A stretch of 64,000 nt of DNA from Hyphomicrobiales bacterium (GCA_900468625.1 UBUL01000023.1:62001-126000); one strand, 5' to 3'. Numbered from the stretch's first letter, positions 8,174-18,913 are shown. Notes: generated by a model not told the origin, from the sequence alone. Program-made: numbers and translations.

Positions 8174-9433
8174 TCAGAATGTCACCTTTTCCAGAGGTGC
8201 GCGCGCTGCTTCGAATTCCTTCAGCTTCGCTTCGCGCTCCGCGATGTAATTGCGGTTGTCCGGCACGGCGAACTGGTTCTTGGCGATCTGGAGCTGCATG
8301 ATGAACAGTTCGTCCCAGCGGAAGCCCATTTCGGAACCGGCCAGATAGAACTCCCACATGCGGAAGAACTTCTCGTCGTAGAGCGCGACGGCATCGGCCT
8401 TGCGTGCGACGAAGCGGTTGCGCCAGTGCCGGAGCGTATAGGCATAGTGCATCGGCAGGGTCTCGATATCCCTGGTGAGCAGACCGGCCTTTTCCAGCGG
8501 CGGCGTGGTCTCGCCGATCGACGGGATATAGCCGCCGGGGAAAATATACTTTTCGATGAAGGCGTTGGTAGCATAGCTCGGCTTCGGACGGGCGATGGAA
8601 TGCAGCAGCATGACGCCGTTGTCGTCAAGCAGTTCAGACACCTTGCGGAAGAACTTGCCGTAGTCGCCGATGCCGACATGTTCGAACATGCCGACCGAGA
8701 CGATGCGGTCGAACTTCTTGCCGGTCATGTAGCGATAATCCTGCAGCTCGAAGCGGACGCGATCGGAGAGGCCGCGCTTGGCCGCCCGCTCGCGCGATAC
8801 CTTGAGCTGCTCTTCGCTGAGCGTGATACCCGTCACGTCGAGGCCGGGATAGGCTTCTGCAAGATACATGGCCATGCCGCCCCAGCCGGAGCCGATCTCC
8901 AGCACCTTCTGACCGGGCTCGACCAAAAGCTTGGCGGCGATGTGGCGCTTCTTGGCCAGCTGCGCTTCGTAGAGGCTAATGCCGGGCGGATTGAAATAGG
9001 CGCAGGAATATTGCCAATCCTCATCAAGGAACAGATCGAACAGCTTCGCTGAGAGATCGTAATGATGTGCAACATTGTATTTGTTGCGGTTGATCGGCGA
9101 GCGGCTCTTGATCTGCTGCCAGGCGATGCGGCCGACCAGCAGCGCCGCCATGCGGAAATCGAAGACCTCATTGGTCGTATTCTGCTTCACCAGCGAGAGG
9201 AATTCGTAGATATCCCCCTGCTCCAGGATGAAGCGGCCTTCCATATACATTTCGCCGAGCTTGAGCGTCGGATCGCGGGCGATGGCGTCTTCGGCCTGCT
9301 GATCGGCAAAACGAATAGCCACCGTATCGCCGGTTCCATCGCCGACCACATGGGTCTCGCCGGATGCAAGCGTAAGTTTGAGCGAACCTTTACGGATGAG
9401 TTTCTTGATGAGAGGAAAAAGTGCCGACGCCAT
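8174..9433 (-). CDS. cfa: Cyclopropane-fatty-acyl-phospholipid synthase
   Basis: 419 residues. It transfers a methylene group from S-adenosylmethionine to double bonds of membrane phospholipid acyl chains, a stationary-phase and acid-stress modification. The SAM-binding motif is 'VLEIGSGWGGMAMYLAE' (residues ~177-193). Other family signatures are 'NVAHHYDLS', 'YSCAYF' and 'VGMFEHVG', followed by 'FIEKYIFPGGYIPS'. Start ATG at 9433 (MASALFPLIKK). Length is usual for the family. Rhizobia often carry more than one cfa gene, so this may be one of several. Confidence 0.93.
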   Translation of the reverse strand: MASALFPLIKKLIRKGSLKLTLASGETHVVGDGTGDTVAIRFADQQAEDAIARDPTLKLGEMYMEGRFILEQGDIYEFLSLVKQNTTNEVFDFRMAALLVGRIAWQQIKSRSPINRNKYNVAHHYDLSAKLFDLFLDEDWQYSCAYFNPPGISLYEAQLAKKRHIAAKLLVEPGQKVLEIGSGWGGMAMYLAEAYPGLDVTGITLSEEQLKVSRERAAKRGLSDRVRFELQDYRYMTGKKFDRIVSVGMFEHVGIGDYGKFFRKVSELLDDNGVMLLHSIARPKPSYATNAFIEKYIFPGGYIPSIGETTPPLEKAGLLTRDIETLPMHYAYTLRHWRNRFVARKADAVALYDEKFFRMWEFYLAGSEMGFRWDELFIMQLQIAKNQFAVPDNRNYIAEREAKLKEFEAARAPLEKVTF

Positions 9434-9514
9434 GGACGCCTCGAATGTTATGACATTAAGGCAACTTTAACGCCTCCCGGCATTGTGGCAAGCTCACCCT
9501 TCCATAGTCGTTGG

Positions 9515-9541
9515 CACTCTGGCAACAACTCTGCCAGAGTG
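9515..9541. promoter_or_regulatory. 10-bp inverted repeat between tex and cfa
   Basis: CACTCTGGCA, 7 bases, TGCCAGAGTG: a perfect inverted repeat in the 139-bp space between the tex stop and the cfa start. It could be an operator for cfa or the end of the tex transcript; no T run follows on the minus strand, which favours an operator. The flanking TTGGCACTC resembles a CIRCE half site but the spacing to GAGTG (17) is wrong for CIRCE (9). Confidence 0.4.
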
Positions 9542-9572
9542 TGGCATTCTTGCATTAAGTTCCGCTAAGTCC

Positions 9573-11882
9573 TTATTTTCGTTTGAGTGCATCCGCCAAT
9601 GCAGCGCCAAAACTACCCTGCTGTTCGGTCTTCGGACGGGCATTTGCCTTAACCCCAGCGTTGCGCGCGCCACCCTGCTCGCGCGACTCCCGCCCGGACG
9701 AAGCCGCTACAGCGCTGCCGTCTTTTCGCATCGAGAGACCGATTCGCTTACGCTTGACATCGACTTCCACGACCCTGACCTTGACGACGTCGCCGGCCTT
9801 CACGACCTCGTGCGGGTCCTTGATGAAGCGGTCCGCCAATTGCGAGACATGCACCAAACCGTCCTGATGGACGCCGATATCGACGAAGGCTCCGAAAGCG
9901 GCGACATTGGTCACCGTGCCTTCCAGCAGCATTCCGGGCTTGAGGTCGCCGATCTCGTTGACGCCTTCGGCAAAGGTTGCGGTCTTGAAGCTCGGGCGCG
10001 GGTCCCGGCCCGGCTTTTCCAGCTCGGCGATGATGTCGCGCACGGTCGGCAGACCGAACTTCTCGTCAATAAACTGCCTGGGATCGACGGCCTTCAGCGT
10101 CGCCGTATCGCCCATCAGGGTGCGCAGGTCGCGGCCGCAGGCGGCAACGATCTTCTTGGCGACGCCATAGGCTTCCGGATGCACGGAGGAAGCGTCGAGC
10201 GGCTCCTTGCCGTTGGGAATGCGCAGGAAGCCGGCGCATTGCTCGAACGTGCGCTGGCCGAGGCGGGCGACCTTCAGGAGATCGCGGCGCGTCTCGAACG
10301 CGCCCTCGCCGTCACGATGCTTGACGATGGCATCGGCGATCGACGGGCCGAGGCCGGAGACACGGGCCAGCAGCGGCGCCGAAGCCGTGTTGAGATCGAC
10401 GCCGACGGCATTCACCGCGTCCTCGACCACCGCATCCAGCGAGCGCGACAGCTTCTGCTGGTCGACATCGTGCTGGTACTGACCGACGCCGATCGACTTC
10501 GGCTCGATCTTCACCAGTTCGGCCAGCGGGTCCTGCAGACGGCGGGCGATGGAGACGGCGCCACGCAGCGAGACATCGAGGCCGGGGAATTCGAGCGCCG
10601 CCGTTTCCGAGGCTGAATAGACAGATGCGCCGGCTTCGGAGACGATGACCTTGGTGGGTTTCGGTGCGGGCAGTTCGGCCAGCATGTCGGCCACCAGCTT
10701 CTCGGTTTCGCGGCTGCCCGTGCCGTTGCCGATGGAAATCAGCTCTACCTTGTGCTTGCGGATCAGTGCCGCCAAGGCAGCCTGCGTACCGCGCACGTCG
10801 TTCTTCGGCGGAAAGGGATAGACTGTCGTCGTTTCCAGGAGCTTGCCGGTGCCATCGACCACGGCAACCTTGACGCCGGTGCGGATGCCCGGATCGAGCC
10901 CCATGGTGGCGCGCGAACCGGCAGGGGCCGCCAAAAGCAGATCCTTCAGATTGCGGGCGAAAACGTGGATCGCCTCTTCTTCGGCGCGCTCGCGCAATTC
11001 GCGCATCAGGTCGAGCGACAGCGACATGGAAAGCTTTACCCGCCAGGTCCAGCTTGCGACCTCCGTCAGCCAGCGGTCGCCCGGACGGCTCCCGCCGATG
11101 TCATAGGCCGCAGTGACCATGCGTTCGACCGGCTTGTTGGGCGAGACGGCATCGGTATCGACCTCGATGGTCAGCGTCAGGACTTCTTCGTTCCAGCCGC
11201 GCAGCATGGCGAGCGCACGATGGCCGGGAGCCGTCGCCCAGCGTTCCTGATGGGCGAAATAATCCGAGAATTTGGCGCCTGCTTCCTGCTTGCCGTCGAC
11301 GACAACGGCCTTCAGGGTGGCATTGGTCTTCATGTAATTGCGCAGCTTGCCGAGCAGGTCTGCATTTTCGGCAATGCCTTCGGCGATGATATCGCGCGCG
11401 CCTTCCAGCGCCGTTTTCACGTCAGGCACATCGGCCGTGATAAAGCCTTCGGCGAGAATCGCGGGCTCTTTGGAGCGATCCGCAAGGATCGTGTCGGCCA
11501 ATGGGCCGAGGCCGCGCTCCCTCGCAATTTCGGCGCGCGTGCGGCGCTTCGGCTTGTAGGGCAGATAAAGGTCTTCCAGCTCAGCCTTGGTGCCGACGGT
11601 TGCAACCTTGCTCATCAGCTCGTCGGTCATCTTGCCCTGGCTGGTGATGGATTCGATGATAGCGGCGCGGCGGGCTTCCAGCTCACGCAGATAGACCAGA
11701 CGTTCCGACAGAGTACGAAGCTGCGTATCGTCGAGGCCACCGGTCGCTTCCTTGCGGTAGCGGGCGATGAAGGGCACCGTTGCACCTTCATCCAAGAGCT
11801 CGATGGCGGCCTTGGCCTGATCCGGGCGGGAGTTGATCTCGGCGGCGATGGTAGCAGCAAGGGAACGGATATCGGCGGACAT
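9573..11882 (-). CDS. tex: Tex-family RNA-binding transcription accessory protein
   Basis: 769 residues from ATG 11882 (MSADIRSLAAT), preceded by AGAGAGA. Tex is a cytoplasmic nucleic-acid-binding protein linked to transcription and ribosome-associated processes. The sequence shows the N-terminal helical part with 'ATVPFIARYRKEATGGLDD', a YqgF/RNase H-like domain ('TMGLDPGIRTGVKVAVVD', ~residues 320-440), a helix-hairpin-helix region ('LARVSGLGPSIADAIVKHR'), and a C-terminal S1 domain ('LEGTVTNVAAFGAFVDIGV', ~640-710), then a basic low-complexity tail. Order and length match the family. Confidence 0.95.
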   Translation of the reverse strand: MSADIRSLAATIAAEINSRPDQAKAAIELLDEGATVPFIARYRKEATGGLDDTQLRTLSERLVYLRELEARRAAIIESITSQGKMTDELMSKVATVGTKAELEDLYLPYKPKRRTRAEIARERGLGPLADTILADRSKEPAILAEGFITADVPDVKTALEGARDIIAEGIAENADLLGKLRNYMKTNATLKAVVVDGKQEAGAKFSDYFAHQERWATAPGHRALAMLRGWNEEVLTLTIEVDTDAVSPNKPVERMVTAAYDIGGSRPGDRWLTEVASWTWRVKLSMSLSLDLMRELRERAEEEAIHVFARNLKDLLLAAPAGSRATMGLDPGIRTGVKVAVVDGTGKLLETTTVYPFPPKNDVRGTQAALAALIRKHKVELISIGNGTGSRETEKLVADMLAELPAPKPTKVIVSEAGASVYSASETAALEFPGLDVSLRGAVSIARRLQDPLAELVKIEPKSIGVGQYQHDVDQQKLSRSLDAVVEDAVNAVGVDLNTASAPLLARVSGLGPSIADAIVKHRDGEGAFETRRDLLKVARLGQRTFEQCAGFLRIPNGKEPLDASSVHPEAYGVAKKIVAACGRDLRTLMGDTATLKAVDPRQFIDEKFGLPTVRDIIAELEKPGRDPRPSFKTATFAEGVNEIGDLKPGMLLEGTVTNVAAFGAFVDIGVHQDGLVHVSQLADRFIKDPHEVVKAGDVVKVRVVEVDVKRKRIGLSMRKDGSAVAASSGRESREQGGARNAGVKANARPKTEQQGSFGAALADALKRK

Positions 11883-12128
11883 GTGTCTCTCTGAACTGGA
11901 CAATCGTAAAGGGGACCATAAGCATGATCCCGTGGACATAAGAAGCGGTTTTCGTCACGGAACACGCCAATCAGGGCGCGGAGATGGCGTGGAGGGCGAA
12001 GCCGCTTCCGCTTTAGCGGGATAAAAAGGCATGGCAATGTTGCCTGCCGTGCCTCCACAGGATTTGCCGCTTGACCTTTGGCCCAACCCCGCTTAACCGC
12101 GCAAAAGGACGCAACGAAAGGGCAAGCC

Positions 12129-13397
<1,269 letters not shown>

Positions 13398-13509
13398 AGA
13401 TCGCACCGGAGCCGCAATCGGAAGTCCATTAAATTTTTACCTAATCTCCTGACTCTATGGAAACAAAGGGACGCTAATGTCTTCGCCAGTATAGGCGGAG
13501 TTCCTTGTT

Positions 13510-13929
13510 ATGCGTTTCTTCTTCCTGACCTTGGCGTGCGTACTGGCCAGCGGCTCTGCGATGGCGTCGTCGATCCAGCCGATCGACGGCACGATGATCG
13601 GCGGCAATGGCAGCATTGTCGACAAGAGCTGCGCCGACTGCCCTCCCCTCAAGCCGCAGGCCATGGAAAAGGAATACGCGGTGCCGACGCTGGAGCCCGG
13701 CACACAATCCATCACCGTGCGTAACGTCGATGGCCAGACGAAGGTCGTGCGCACCGAAGCCTGGATGGGCGGCTCGCCTGTTACATTCATGAGCAAACCG
13801 ACGCCCGAGGCGCTGGCGACTGCCGGCGACGGTATCGACATGACGGCGCAGACGGCAGCCTTGCCGAGTCCCTCCGCAACTCGCCAGTCGGCGCCGCTCG
13901 ATCTCTCCAGCTTCCAGCTCCGCCAGTAG
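13510..13929 (+). CDS. Small secreted HPE1-like protein
   Basis: 139 residues with a clear Sec signal peptide (MRFFFLTLACVLASGSAMA, cleavage after residue 19). The mature protein starts SSIQPIDGTMIGG, has a 'CADCPP' pair of Cys, 'TQSITVRNVDGQTKVVRTEAWMGGSPVT', and a Pro/Ser/Thr-rich tail. It resembles small rhizobial proteins annotated as plant virulence effector HPE1-like; the name comes from a citrus pathogen relative and does not prove a virulence role here. The TAG stop is the first three bases of a RIME-like repeat fragment. Confidence 0.65.
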   Translation: MRFFFLTLACVLASGSAMASSIQPIDGTMIGGNGSIVDKSCADCPPLKPQAMEKEYAVPTLEPGTQSITVRNVDGQTKVVRTEAWMGGSPVTFMSKPTPEALATAGDGIDMTAQTAALPSPSATRQSAPLDLSSFQLRQ

Positions 13930-13960
13930 AGCGTTTTCGCGATTCGAAGAAAAGCGGAAA
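13927..13960. repeat. RIME-like half element
   Basis: TAGAGCGTTTTCGCGATTCG followed by AAGAAAAGCGG is identical, reverse complemented, to the left part of the element at 59470-59575. It starts at the stop codon of the preceding gene. The rest of the element is absent, so this is a partial copy. Confidence 0.65.
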
Positions 13961-14312
13961 GGTTCCACGCTCGCGGCCTCCGACTTCGGCAAGCAGTCAC
14001 ACCGTCAAAAATATACTTTTTGATACTAGATTTGTCTAAATACAACATCGCAAAGCTCAATCCATTCCGAAGTTTTTCGCAAAATCAAAATAAGTATTAT
14101 TTTTAGTTCGAGAGCATATCTTCGGTTTCAATTGCAGAAACAACACAACCGCCCTCCCGCAATTAAAGCTTTCTTAGACATAAGCAACGATTTTACTGCC
14201 TACCGGACAGCAGCATGTCATTCGAGCGGCGGCAAGCGTATTGAGGTTCTCTCAGGCGATCGCACAGGCGGTAGGATACCGCACCGGTATTCACCTACCT
14301 GCGGGAGCCACC
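13961..14312. other. Intergenic region upstream of the chemoreceptor
   Basis: About 350 bp; bases ~14000-14130 are distinctly AT-rich compared with the window. It should carry the promoter of the chemoreceptor, but no good -35/-10 pair stands out. The 3' part holds the hairpin listed at 14271-14298. Confidence 0.4.
14271..14298 (+). promoter_or_regulatory. Two-part hairpin just upstream of the chemoreceptor ribosome site
   Basis: Outer arms GTAGG (14271-14275) and CCTAC (14294-14298) enclose inner arms ATACCG (14276-14281) and CGGTAT (14285-14290), with a 3-base bulge. It ends 4 bases before the GGGAG ribosome site (14303-14307), so as RNA it could influence translation; as DNA it could be an operator. 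Confidence 0.4.
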
Positions 14313-16127
14313 ATGAAGAATCTCAAGATTTCACATCAACTATTTGCCCTGCTTGGCGTCCTGATGGCCGCCTTTGCCGTGACCACCTATTTCCAGATCC
14401 GGTCCCAGGCCGATTCCATTTATGACGACCGCTTCGATATGCTGCGCACGCAGGTCGAATCGGGCATCTCAATTTTGGACCAGTATTATCAGCGCGAAAA
14501 ATCCGGCGAGATGACCCATGAGGCAGCCCAGGCCGAAGCCTTCAAGGTCCTGTCGCATGTCAGCTTCGCGCCAGCAGGCTATTTCTTCGGCTTCGACTTC
14601 AATGTCATCCAGCGCATTCATCCGAGCCCGGTCAATATCGGCAAGGACATGTCCTCGCAGGTCGACAAGAACGGCACTCATTTCAGCAAGGAAATGGTCG
14701 AAAAGGCCATCAAAGGCGGCGGCCGCACGATCTATTACTGGAACAAGCCCGGCCATCCCAATAGCGACTTCTTCCTGAAGGGCAGCTATTCGGCGGCTTT
14801 CACGCCCTGGCAGATCGTGCTCGGCTGCGGCGTCTACATGGACGACCTCGAGGCGCAGATCAATACGACGATATGGCGCGCCCTGCTGGTCTGCGGCATC
14901 ATCTTCGTCATCGGCATCGGCGCGGCCTTCTATTTCATTCGCGGGATCACCAAGCCGCTCGCCGACGTTCATATTGCCCTCAAGGCCGTGGCCGACGAGG
15001 ATGTTACGACGGTCATCCCGCATGCCGAGATGCGCAACGAAATCGGCCTGATGGCCAAGGCGACGCAGGCGTTGCAGGAAAAGATCCGCGAACGCCATGC
15101 CCTTTCGGATCGCCAGGCAGCGCAGGAGCTCGAAATCAGCAATGAGCGTGAGCAGAACCTGCGCCAGCAGCAGGACGAAGCACGCGAACAGGCGCGCGTC
15201 GTCTCCGTCATCGGCAAGTCGCTCGAGGACCTCGCTCGTGGCGACCTGACGGTACGCTGCGGCGATCTCGGTGCAAGCTACGCCGGTCTCCGCAACAACT
15301 TCAATGAAGCACTGTCGCATCTTGAAGCCGCGATGGGGCGCGTCAACGCCAAGGGCAACGACATCGGCCTCAGCAAGGAAGAGATCCGTCGCGCCTCCAA
15401 CGAGCTGTCGCAGCGCACGGAGCGCCAGGCAGCAAGCCTGGAAGAGACTTCGGCAGCACTCGACGAACTCACCGTCGCTGTCCGCCAGACGGCGGAAGGC
15501 GCGGACGAAGCCAGCAAGCGCGTCCATGCCGTCAGCGCCGAAGCATCGCGCAGCGATGCTGTGGTTGCCCAGGCGATCGAGGCGATGAGCGGCATCGAAA
15601 AGTCCTCGGCAGAAATCGGCAAGATCATCGGCGTGATCGACGAGATCGCCTTCCAGACCAACCTGCTGGCGCTCAATGCCGGCGTCGAAGCCGCGCGCGC
15701 CGGCGAGTCCGGCAAGGGCTTTGCCGTCGTCGCCCAGGAAGTGCGTGAACTCGCCCAGCGCTCCGCGGCAGCCGCCAAGGAGATCAAAGACCAGATCGCC
15801 CGCTCCTCCGGTCAGGTCGACCAGGGTGTCCGCCTCGTCGGCGAGGCAGGCGAAGCGCTGAAGCGCATCTCCAACCAGATCAAGGCCGCCAACGAGATCG
15901 TCTCGAAGATCGCACACAGCGCTTCCGAGCAGGATACGACGCTGCGCTCGATCTCCTCTTCGATGAACCAGCTCGATGCCGCCACGCAGCAGAACGCCGC
16001 CATGGCCGAAGAGACCACCGCATCGGCCGAGACGCTCGCCGCCGACACGGAAGATCTTCTCGCCCTCATCCGCGGCTTCCGCGTGAGCGACGGCCACCCG
16101 GCTGCGGATCATCGCCGCGCCGCCTGA
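14313..16127 (+). CDS. Methyl-accepting chemotaxis protein with a Cache sensor
   Basis: 604 residues from ATG 14313 (MKNLKISHQLF), preceded by GGGAG; an upstream in-frame ATG at 14241 lacks a ribosome site and would bury TM1. TM1 ~8-28, a periplasmic sCache_2-type domain ~30-185 ('GYFFGFDFNVIQRIHPSP', 'DFFLKGSYSAAFTPWQIVLG'), TM2 ~195-214, HAMP ~215-268, a second HAMP-like helix pair, then the signalling domain with the hairpin tip 'IDEIAFQTNLLALNAGVEAA'. It senses a small ligand and controls CheA. The ligand is unknown. There is no C-terminal CheR/CheB docking pentapeptide; the tail is 'AADHRRAA'. Confidence 0.93.
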   Translation: MKNLKISHQLFALLGVLMAAFAVTTYFQIRSQADSIYDDRFDMLRTQVESGISILDQYYQREKSGEMTHEAAQAEAFKVLSHVSFAPAGYFFGFDFNVIQRIHPSPVNIGKDMSSQVDKNGTHFSKEMVEKAIKGGGRTIYYWNKPGHPNSDFFLKGSYSAAFTPWQIVLGCGVYMDDLEAQINTTIWRALLVCGIIFVIGIGAAFYFIRGITKPLADVHIALKAVADEDVTTVIPHAEMRNEIGLMAKATQALQEKIRERHALSDRQAAQELEISNEREQNLRQQQDEAREQARVVSVIGKSLEDLARGDLTVRCGDLGASYAGLRNNFNEALSHLEAAMGRVNAKGNDIGLSKEEIRRASNELSQRTERQAASLEETSAALDELTVAVRQTAEGADEASKRVHAVSAEASRSDAVVAQAIEAMSGIEKSSAEIGKIIGVIDEIAFQTNLLALNAGVEAARAGESGKGFAVVAQEVRELAQRSAAAAKEIKDQIARSSGQVDQGVRLVGEAGEALKRISNQIKAANEIVSKIAHSASEQDTTLRSISSSMNQLDAATQQNAAMAEETTASAETLAADTEDLLALIRGFRVSDGHPAADHRRAA

Positions 16128-16149
16128 GCCGTATAGACCAGAGGACAAG

Positions 16150-16178
16150 AAACCGCCGGGCTTGTGTCCGGCGGTTTT
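16150..16178 (+). terminator. Rho-independent terminator after the chemoreceptor
   Basis: AAACCGCCGG, short loop, CCGGCGGTTTT: a GC-rich stem followed by T residues, 22 bases after the stop. It is near symmetrical and may also serve the converging DUF523 gene. Confidence 0.85.
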
Positions 16179-16204
16179 ACTTTGCGCTGAGAATAGTCGC
16201 TAAT

Positions 16205-16699
16205 TCAGTCTACCGTCTTCAGCCGCTCGACCAACCTGTCGATCTCGCGATCGGAATAGACCTCAATGCCGGCCTGCTTGAGCAGCGCCGCGGTAACGCC
16301 CCGGCCGTTCTGCCGGCCACCGGAAAATGTGCCGTCATAGATGAAGCCCGAGCCGCAGGACGGGCTGCCGTCGATCAGCAGGGCATAACGACAGCCAGTT
16401 TCCTTTGCGAGCGCCACCGCATTTTCCGCCGCCTGGCGAAATTCCGCCGTGACGTCACCGCCGGTAATCTCCATCACCTTTGCGGTGCCGGCAAGCACGT
16501 CCTCGCCCGTGGCGCCGCCTGCAATCTCGGCCGGGGGTCTTGGAACCGCCATGCCGGCAGACATTTCCGGGCAGATCGTCACCAACAACCCCTCGTCGCG
16601 CCAGCGATCGATCGCTGGATGCACGAGCGGCTTTGAGCGGCCGTCGTAACGGACGGCATGGCCCATGAGGCAGGCGCTGACGAGGATCTTTCCGGTCAT
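16205..16699 (-). CDS. DUF523 protein
   Basis: 164 residues, the usual length for stand-alone DUF523. Conserved features are 'KILVSACLMGHAVRYDG' at the start, 'ICPEMSAGMAVPRPPAEI', and 'LIDGSPSCGSGFIYDGTFSG'. The conserved Cys residues (SACL, ICPE, PSCGS) may bind a metal or act in catalysis; the family function is not established here. The start lies 15 bases after the glyS stop, so the two are probably one transcription unit. Confidence 0.85.
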   Translation of the reverse strand: MTGKILVSACLMGHAVRYDGRSKPLVHPAIDRWRDEGLLVTICPEMSAGMAVPRPPAEIAGGATGEDVLAGTAKVMEITGGDVTAEFRQAAENAVALAKETGCRYALLIDGSPSCGSGFIYDGTFSGGRQNGRGVTAALLKQAGIEVYSDREIDRLVERLKTVD

Positions 16700-16713
16700 A
16701 GCGCCCCCATACG

Positions 16714-18828
16714 TTATCCCGCAATCTTCGAGAAGTCGGCGACGGTGCCGGTCGCCTCGCGGATCATGCGCAGCAGCGCCAGGCGATTGGCGCGGATGGC
16801 GGCGTCTTCGTCGTTGACGAGCACGTCTTCGAAGAAGCGGTCGACGGGCGCCCGCAGCTTGGAAAGGGCTGCCATGGCTGAGCGGAAATCTTCCTTGGCG
16901 ATCGCATCCGAGGCTTCGGCCGAGGCGGCCTTGACAGCGGCGAAGAGATCTTTTTCGGCATCGAGCTTCAGCAAGGCGTCCGAAACGCCATCGGCAACAA
17001 CGGTGCCCTTCTTCTCCTCGGCGGCTAGGAGCTGCGTGGCGCGCTTGGTGCCGGCGAGCAGGTTCTTGCCGTCTTCGGAGGTGATGAAGGCGGTCAGCGC
17101 CTCGACACGGCGGGCAACCATCAGCAGATCGTCGGCCTCCAGCGTCAGCACGGCGTCGATCAGATCATGGCGGGCACCGAGATCGCGGAGATAAACCTTG
17201 AGGCGATCGTGGAAGAAGGCGAGCAGATCGGCATCCCTGGTGGTCGCGAGCAGCGGCAGGCGCACGCCGCGCTCCAAGAGGATGCGGACGACGCCAAGCG
17301 CGGCACGGCGCAGCGCATAAGGATCCTTCGAGCCTGTCGGCTTTTCGTCGATTGCCCAGAAGCCGACGAGCGTATCCAGCTTGTCGGCAAGCGCGACCGT
17401 GATCGCAACCTTGTCCTCGGGGACGCGATCGGACGGGCCTTGCGGCTTGTAGTGATCTTCGATCGCCGTTGCGACCGAGGAGGTCTCGCCCTGCAGCGAC
17501 GCGTATTTGCGGCCCATGACGCCCTGCAGCTCGGGGAATTCGCCGACGGCTTCGGTGCGCAGGTCAGCCTTGGCCAGCACGACGGCACGATCGACAAGGG
17601 CGGCATCGGCGCCGGTGATCTTGGCGAGGTCAGCGGCCAGCGCACGGATGCGGGCGACACGCTCGCCCTGGCTGCCGAGCTTGGCATGGAAGGTGACGTT
17701 GAGGGCGTCGAGCTTGGCCATACGCTGATCGAGCGGCTTCTTGAGATCGAGGCCGAACTTTTCAGCGGAACCTTCCAGCGTTTCGAGATCGGGCAGATCG
17801 CCCTGGTCGCGTTTCCAGAAGTGCAGCGCGTCGGACAGACGGGCGCGCACGACCTTGCCGTTGCCGTGGATGATGTCCTTGCCGCCATCCGTCGCCTGGA
17901 TATTGGCAACGAGAATGAAGCGGTTGGACAGCGTCTCACCGGCTTGCGGGCGCGTGACGAAACACTTCTGATTGGTCTTGATGGTCAGGCGGATGATTTC
18001 CGATGGGATCGACAGATAGTCTTCCTCGAAAGAGCCCATCAGCACCTGCGGCCACTCGACGAGGCCGGAGACTTCCTCCAGCAGGCCTTCGTCTTCGACC
18101 AGCTCGAGGCCATTGGCAAAAGCGACATCGCGGGCGTCGTGCAGGATGATGTCCTTGCGGCGCTCCGCATCCAGAACGACATAGGCCTTTTCCAGGCTCG
18201 CGGCATAATCCTCGAAGCGCTTGGCCGTGATGGCTTCGGGGGCATGGAAGCGATGGCCGTAGGTCACGTTGGACGCGACGATGCCGTCGATCTCGAAGGG
18301 GATGACGGCGGTCTCTTCATGCTCGGTGCCGAAGGTGCAGACGATCGACTGCAGCGGGCGCACCCAGCGCAGCGAGCCGGGCTTCACCGAGGGCTTGCCC
18401 CAGCGCATGGATTTCGGCCAGGGAAAGTTTCTTACGATATCGGGCATGACCGCAGCGACGATTTCCTCCGCGGCACGGCCGGGCTTGGAAATGATCGCAA
18501 CGTAGAAATCGCCCTTCTTCGGGTCGCTCTGCACCTGCGCCTCGGAAATCGAAGAGAGCCCGGCACCACGCAGGAAGCCTTCGATCGCCTTCTCGTTGGC
18601 ATCGGTGCGCGGACCCTTGCGCTCCTCGCGCACATCGGCCGAGCGCGCCGTCAGGCCACGGATGTCGAGCGTGAGGCGCCGCGGCGTCCAATATTCCCTT
18701 GCCCCCTCATAGGAAAGACCCGCTTCGACCAGGGCATCGGTCACCAGCTTCTTCAGGTCGCCGGCAGCCTTGCGCTGCATACGGGCGGGAATTTCCTCGG
18801 AGCGGAGTTCGAGAAGGAGATCGGACAT
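16714..18828 (-). CDS. glyS: Glycine-tRNA ligase beta subunit
   Basis: 704 residues. It forms the alpha2beta2 glycyl-tRNA synthetase with GlyQ (22976-23935) and carries the tRNA-binding parts. It starts 'MSDLLLELRSEEIPARMQ', the family hallmark, and includes 'PFPWPKSMRWG'-type segment ('FPWPKSMRWGKPS') and a C-terminal DALR-like anticodon-binding region ('VDRFFEDVLVNDEDAAIRANRL'). Here glyQ and glyS are separated by three other genes on the same strand, lemA, aroA and the DUF2207 gene. Confidence 0.96.
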   Translation of the reverse strand: MSDLLLELRSEEIPARMQRKAAGDLKKLVTDALVEAGLSYEGAREYWTPRRLTLDIRGLTARSADVREERKGPRTDANEKAIEGFLRGAGLSSISEAQVQSDPKKGDFYVAIISKPGRAAEEIVAAVMPDIVRNFPWPKSMRWGKPSVKPGSLRWVRPLQSIVCTFGTEHEETAVIPFEIDGIVASNVTYGHRFHAPEAITAKRFEDYAASLEKAYVVLDAERRKDIILHDARDVAFANGLELVEDEGLLEEVSGLVEWPQVLMGSFEEDYLSIPSEIIRLTIKTNQKCFVTRPQAGETLSNRFILVANIQATDGGKDIIHGNGKVVRARLSDALHFWKRDQGDLPDLETLEGSAEKFGLDLKKPLDQRMAKLDALNVTFHAKLGSQGERVARIRALAADLAKITGADAALVDRAVVLAKADLRTEAVGEFPELQGVMGRKYASLQGETSSVATAIEDHYKPQGPSDRVPEDKVAITVALADKLDTLVGFWAIDEKPTGSKDPYALRRAALGVVRILLERGVRLPLLATTRDADLLAFFHDRLKVYLRDLGARHDLIDAVLTLEADDLLMVARRVEALTAFITSEDGKNLLAGTKRATQLLAAEEKKGTVVADGVSDALLKLDAEKDLFAAVKAASAEASDAIAKEDFRSAMAALSKLRAPVDRFFEDVLVNDEDAAIRANRLALLRMIREATGTVADFSKIAG

Positions 18829-18913
18829 GTGAGCTGTCTTTACGTTGAGGCAAAAATGATCCGGGCGGACTTAGCAAGCCCGGCGACAAAAGTCACCAAG
18901 GCAAACGGCGAAT

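Noticed and set aside
9511..9545. CIRCE heat-shock operator
   Set aside because: Half sites resemble CIRCE but the spacer is 17 instead of 9 and no chaperone gene is adjacent.
14469..16148. 559-codon open frame antisense to the chemoreceptor gene
   Set aside because: Shadow frame of the repetitive helical signalling domain.
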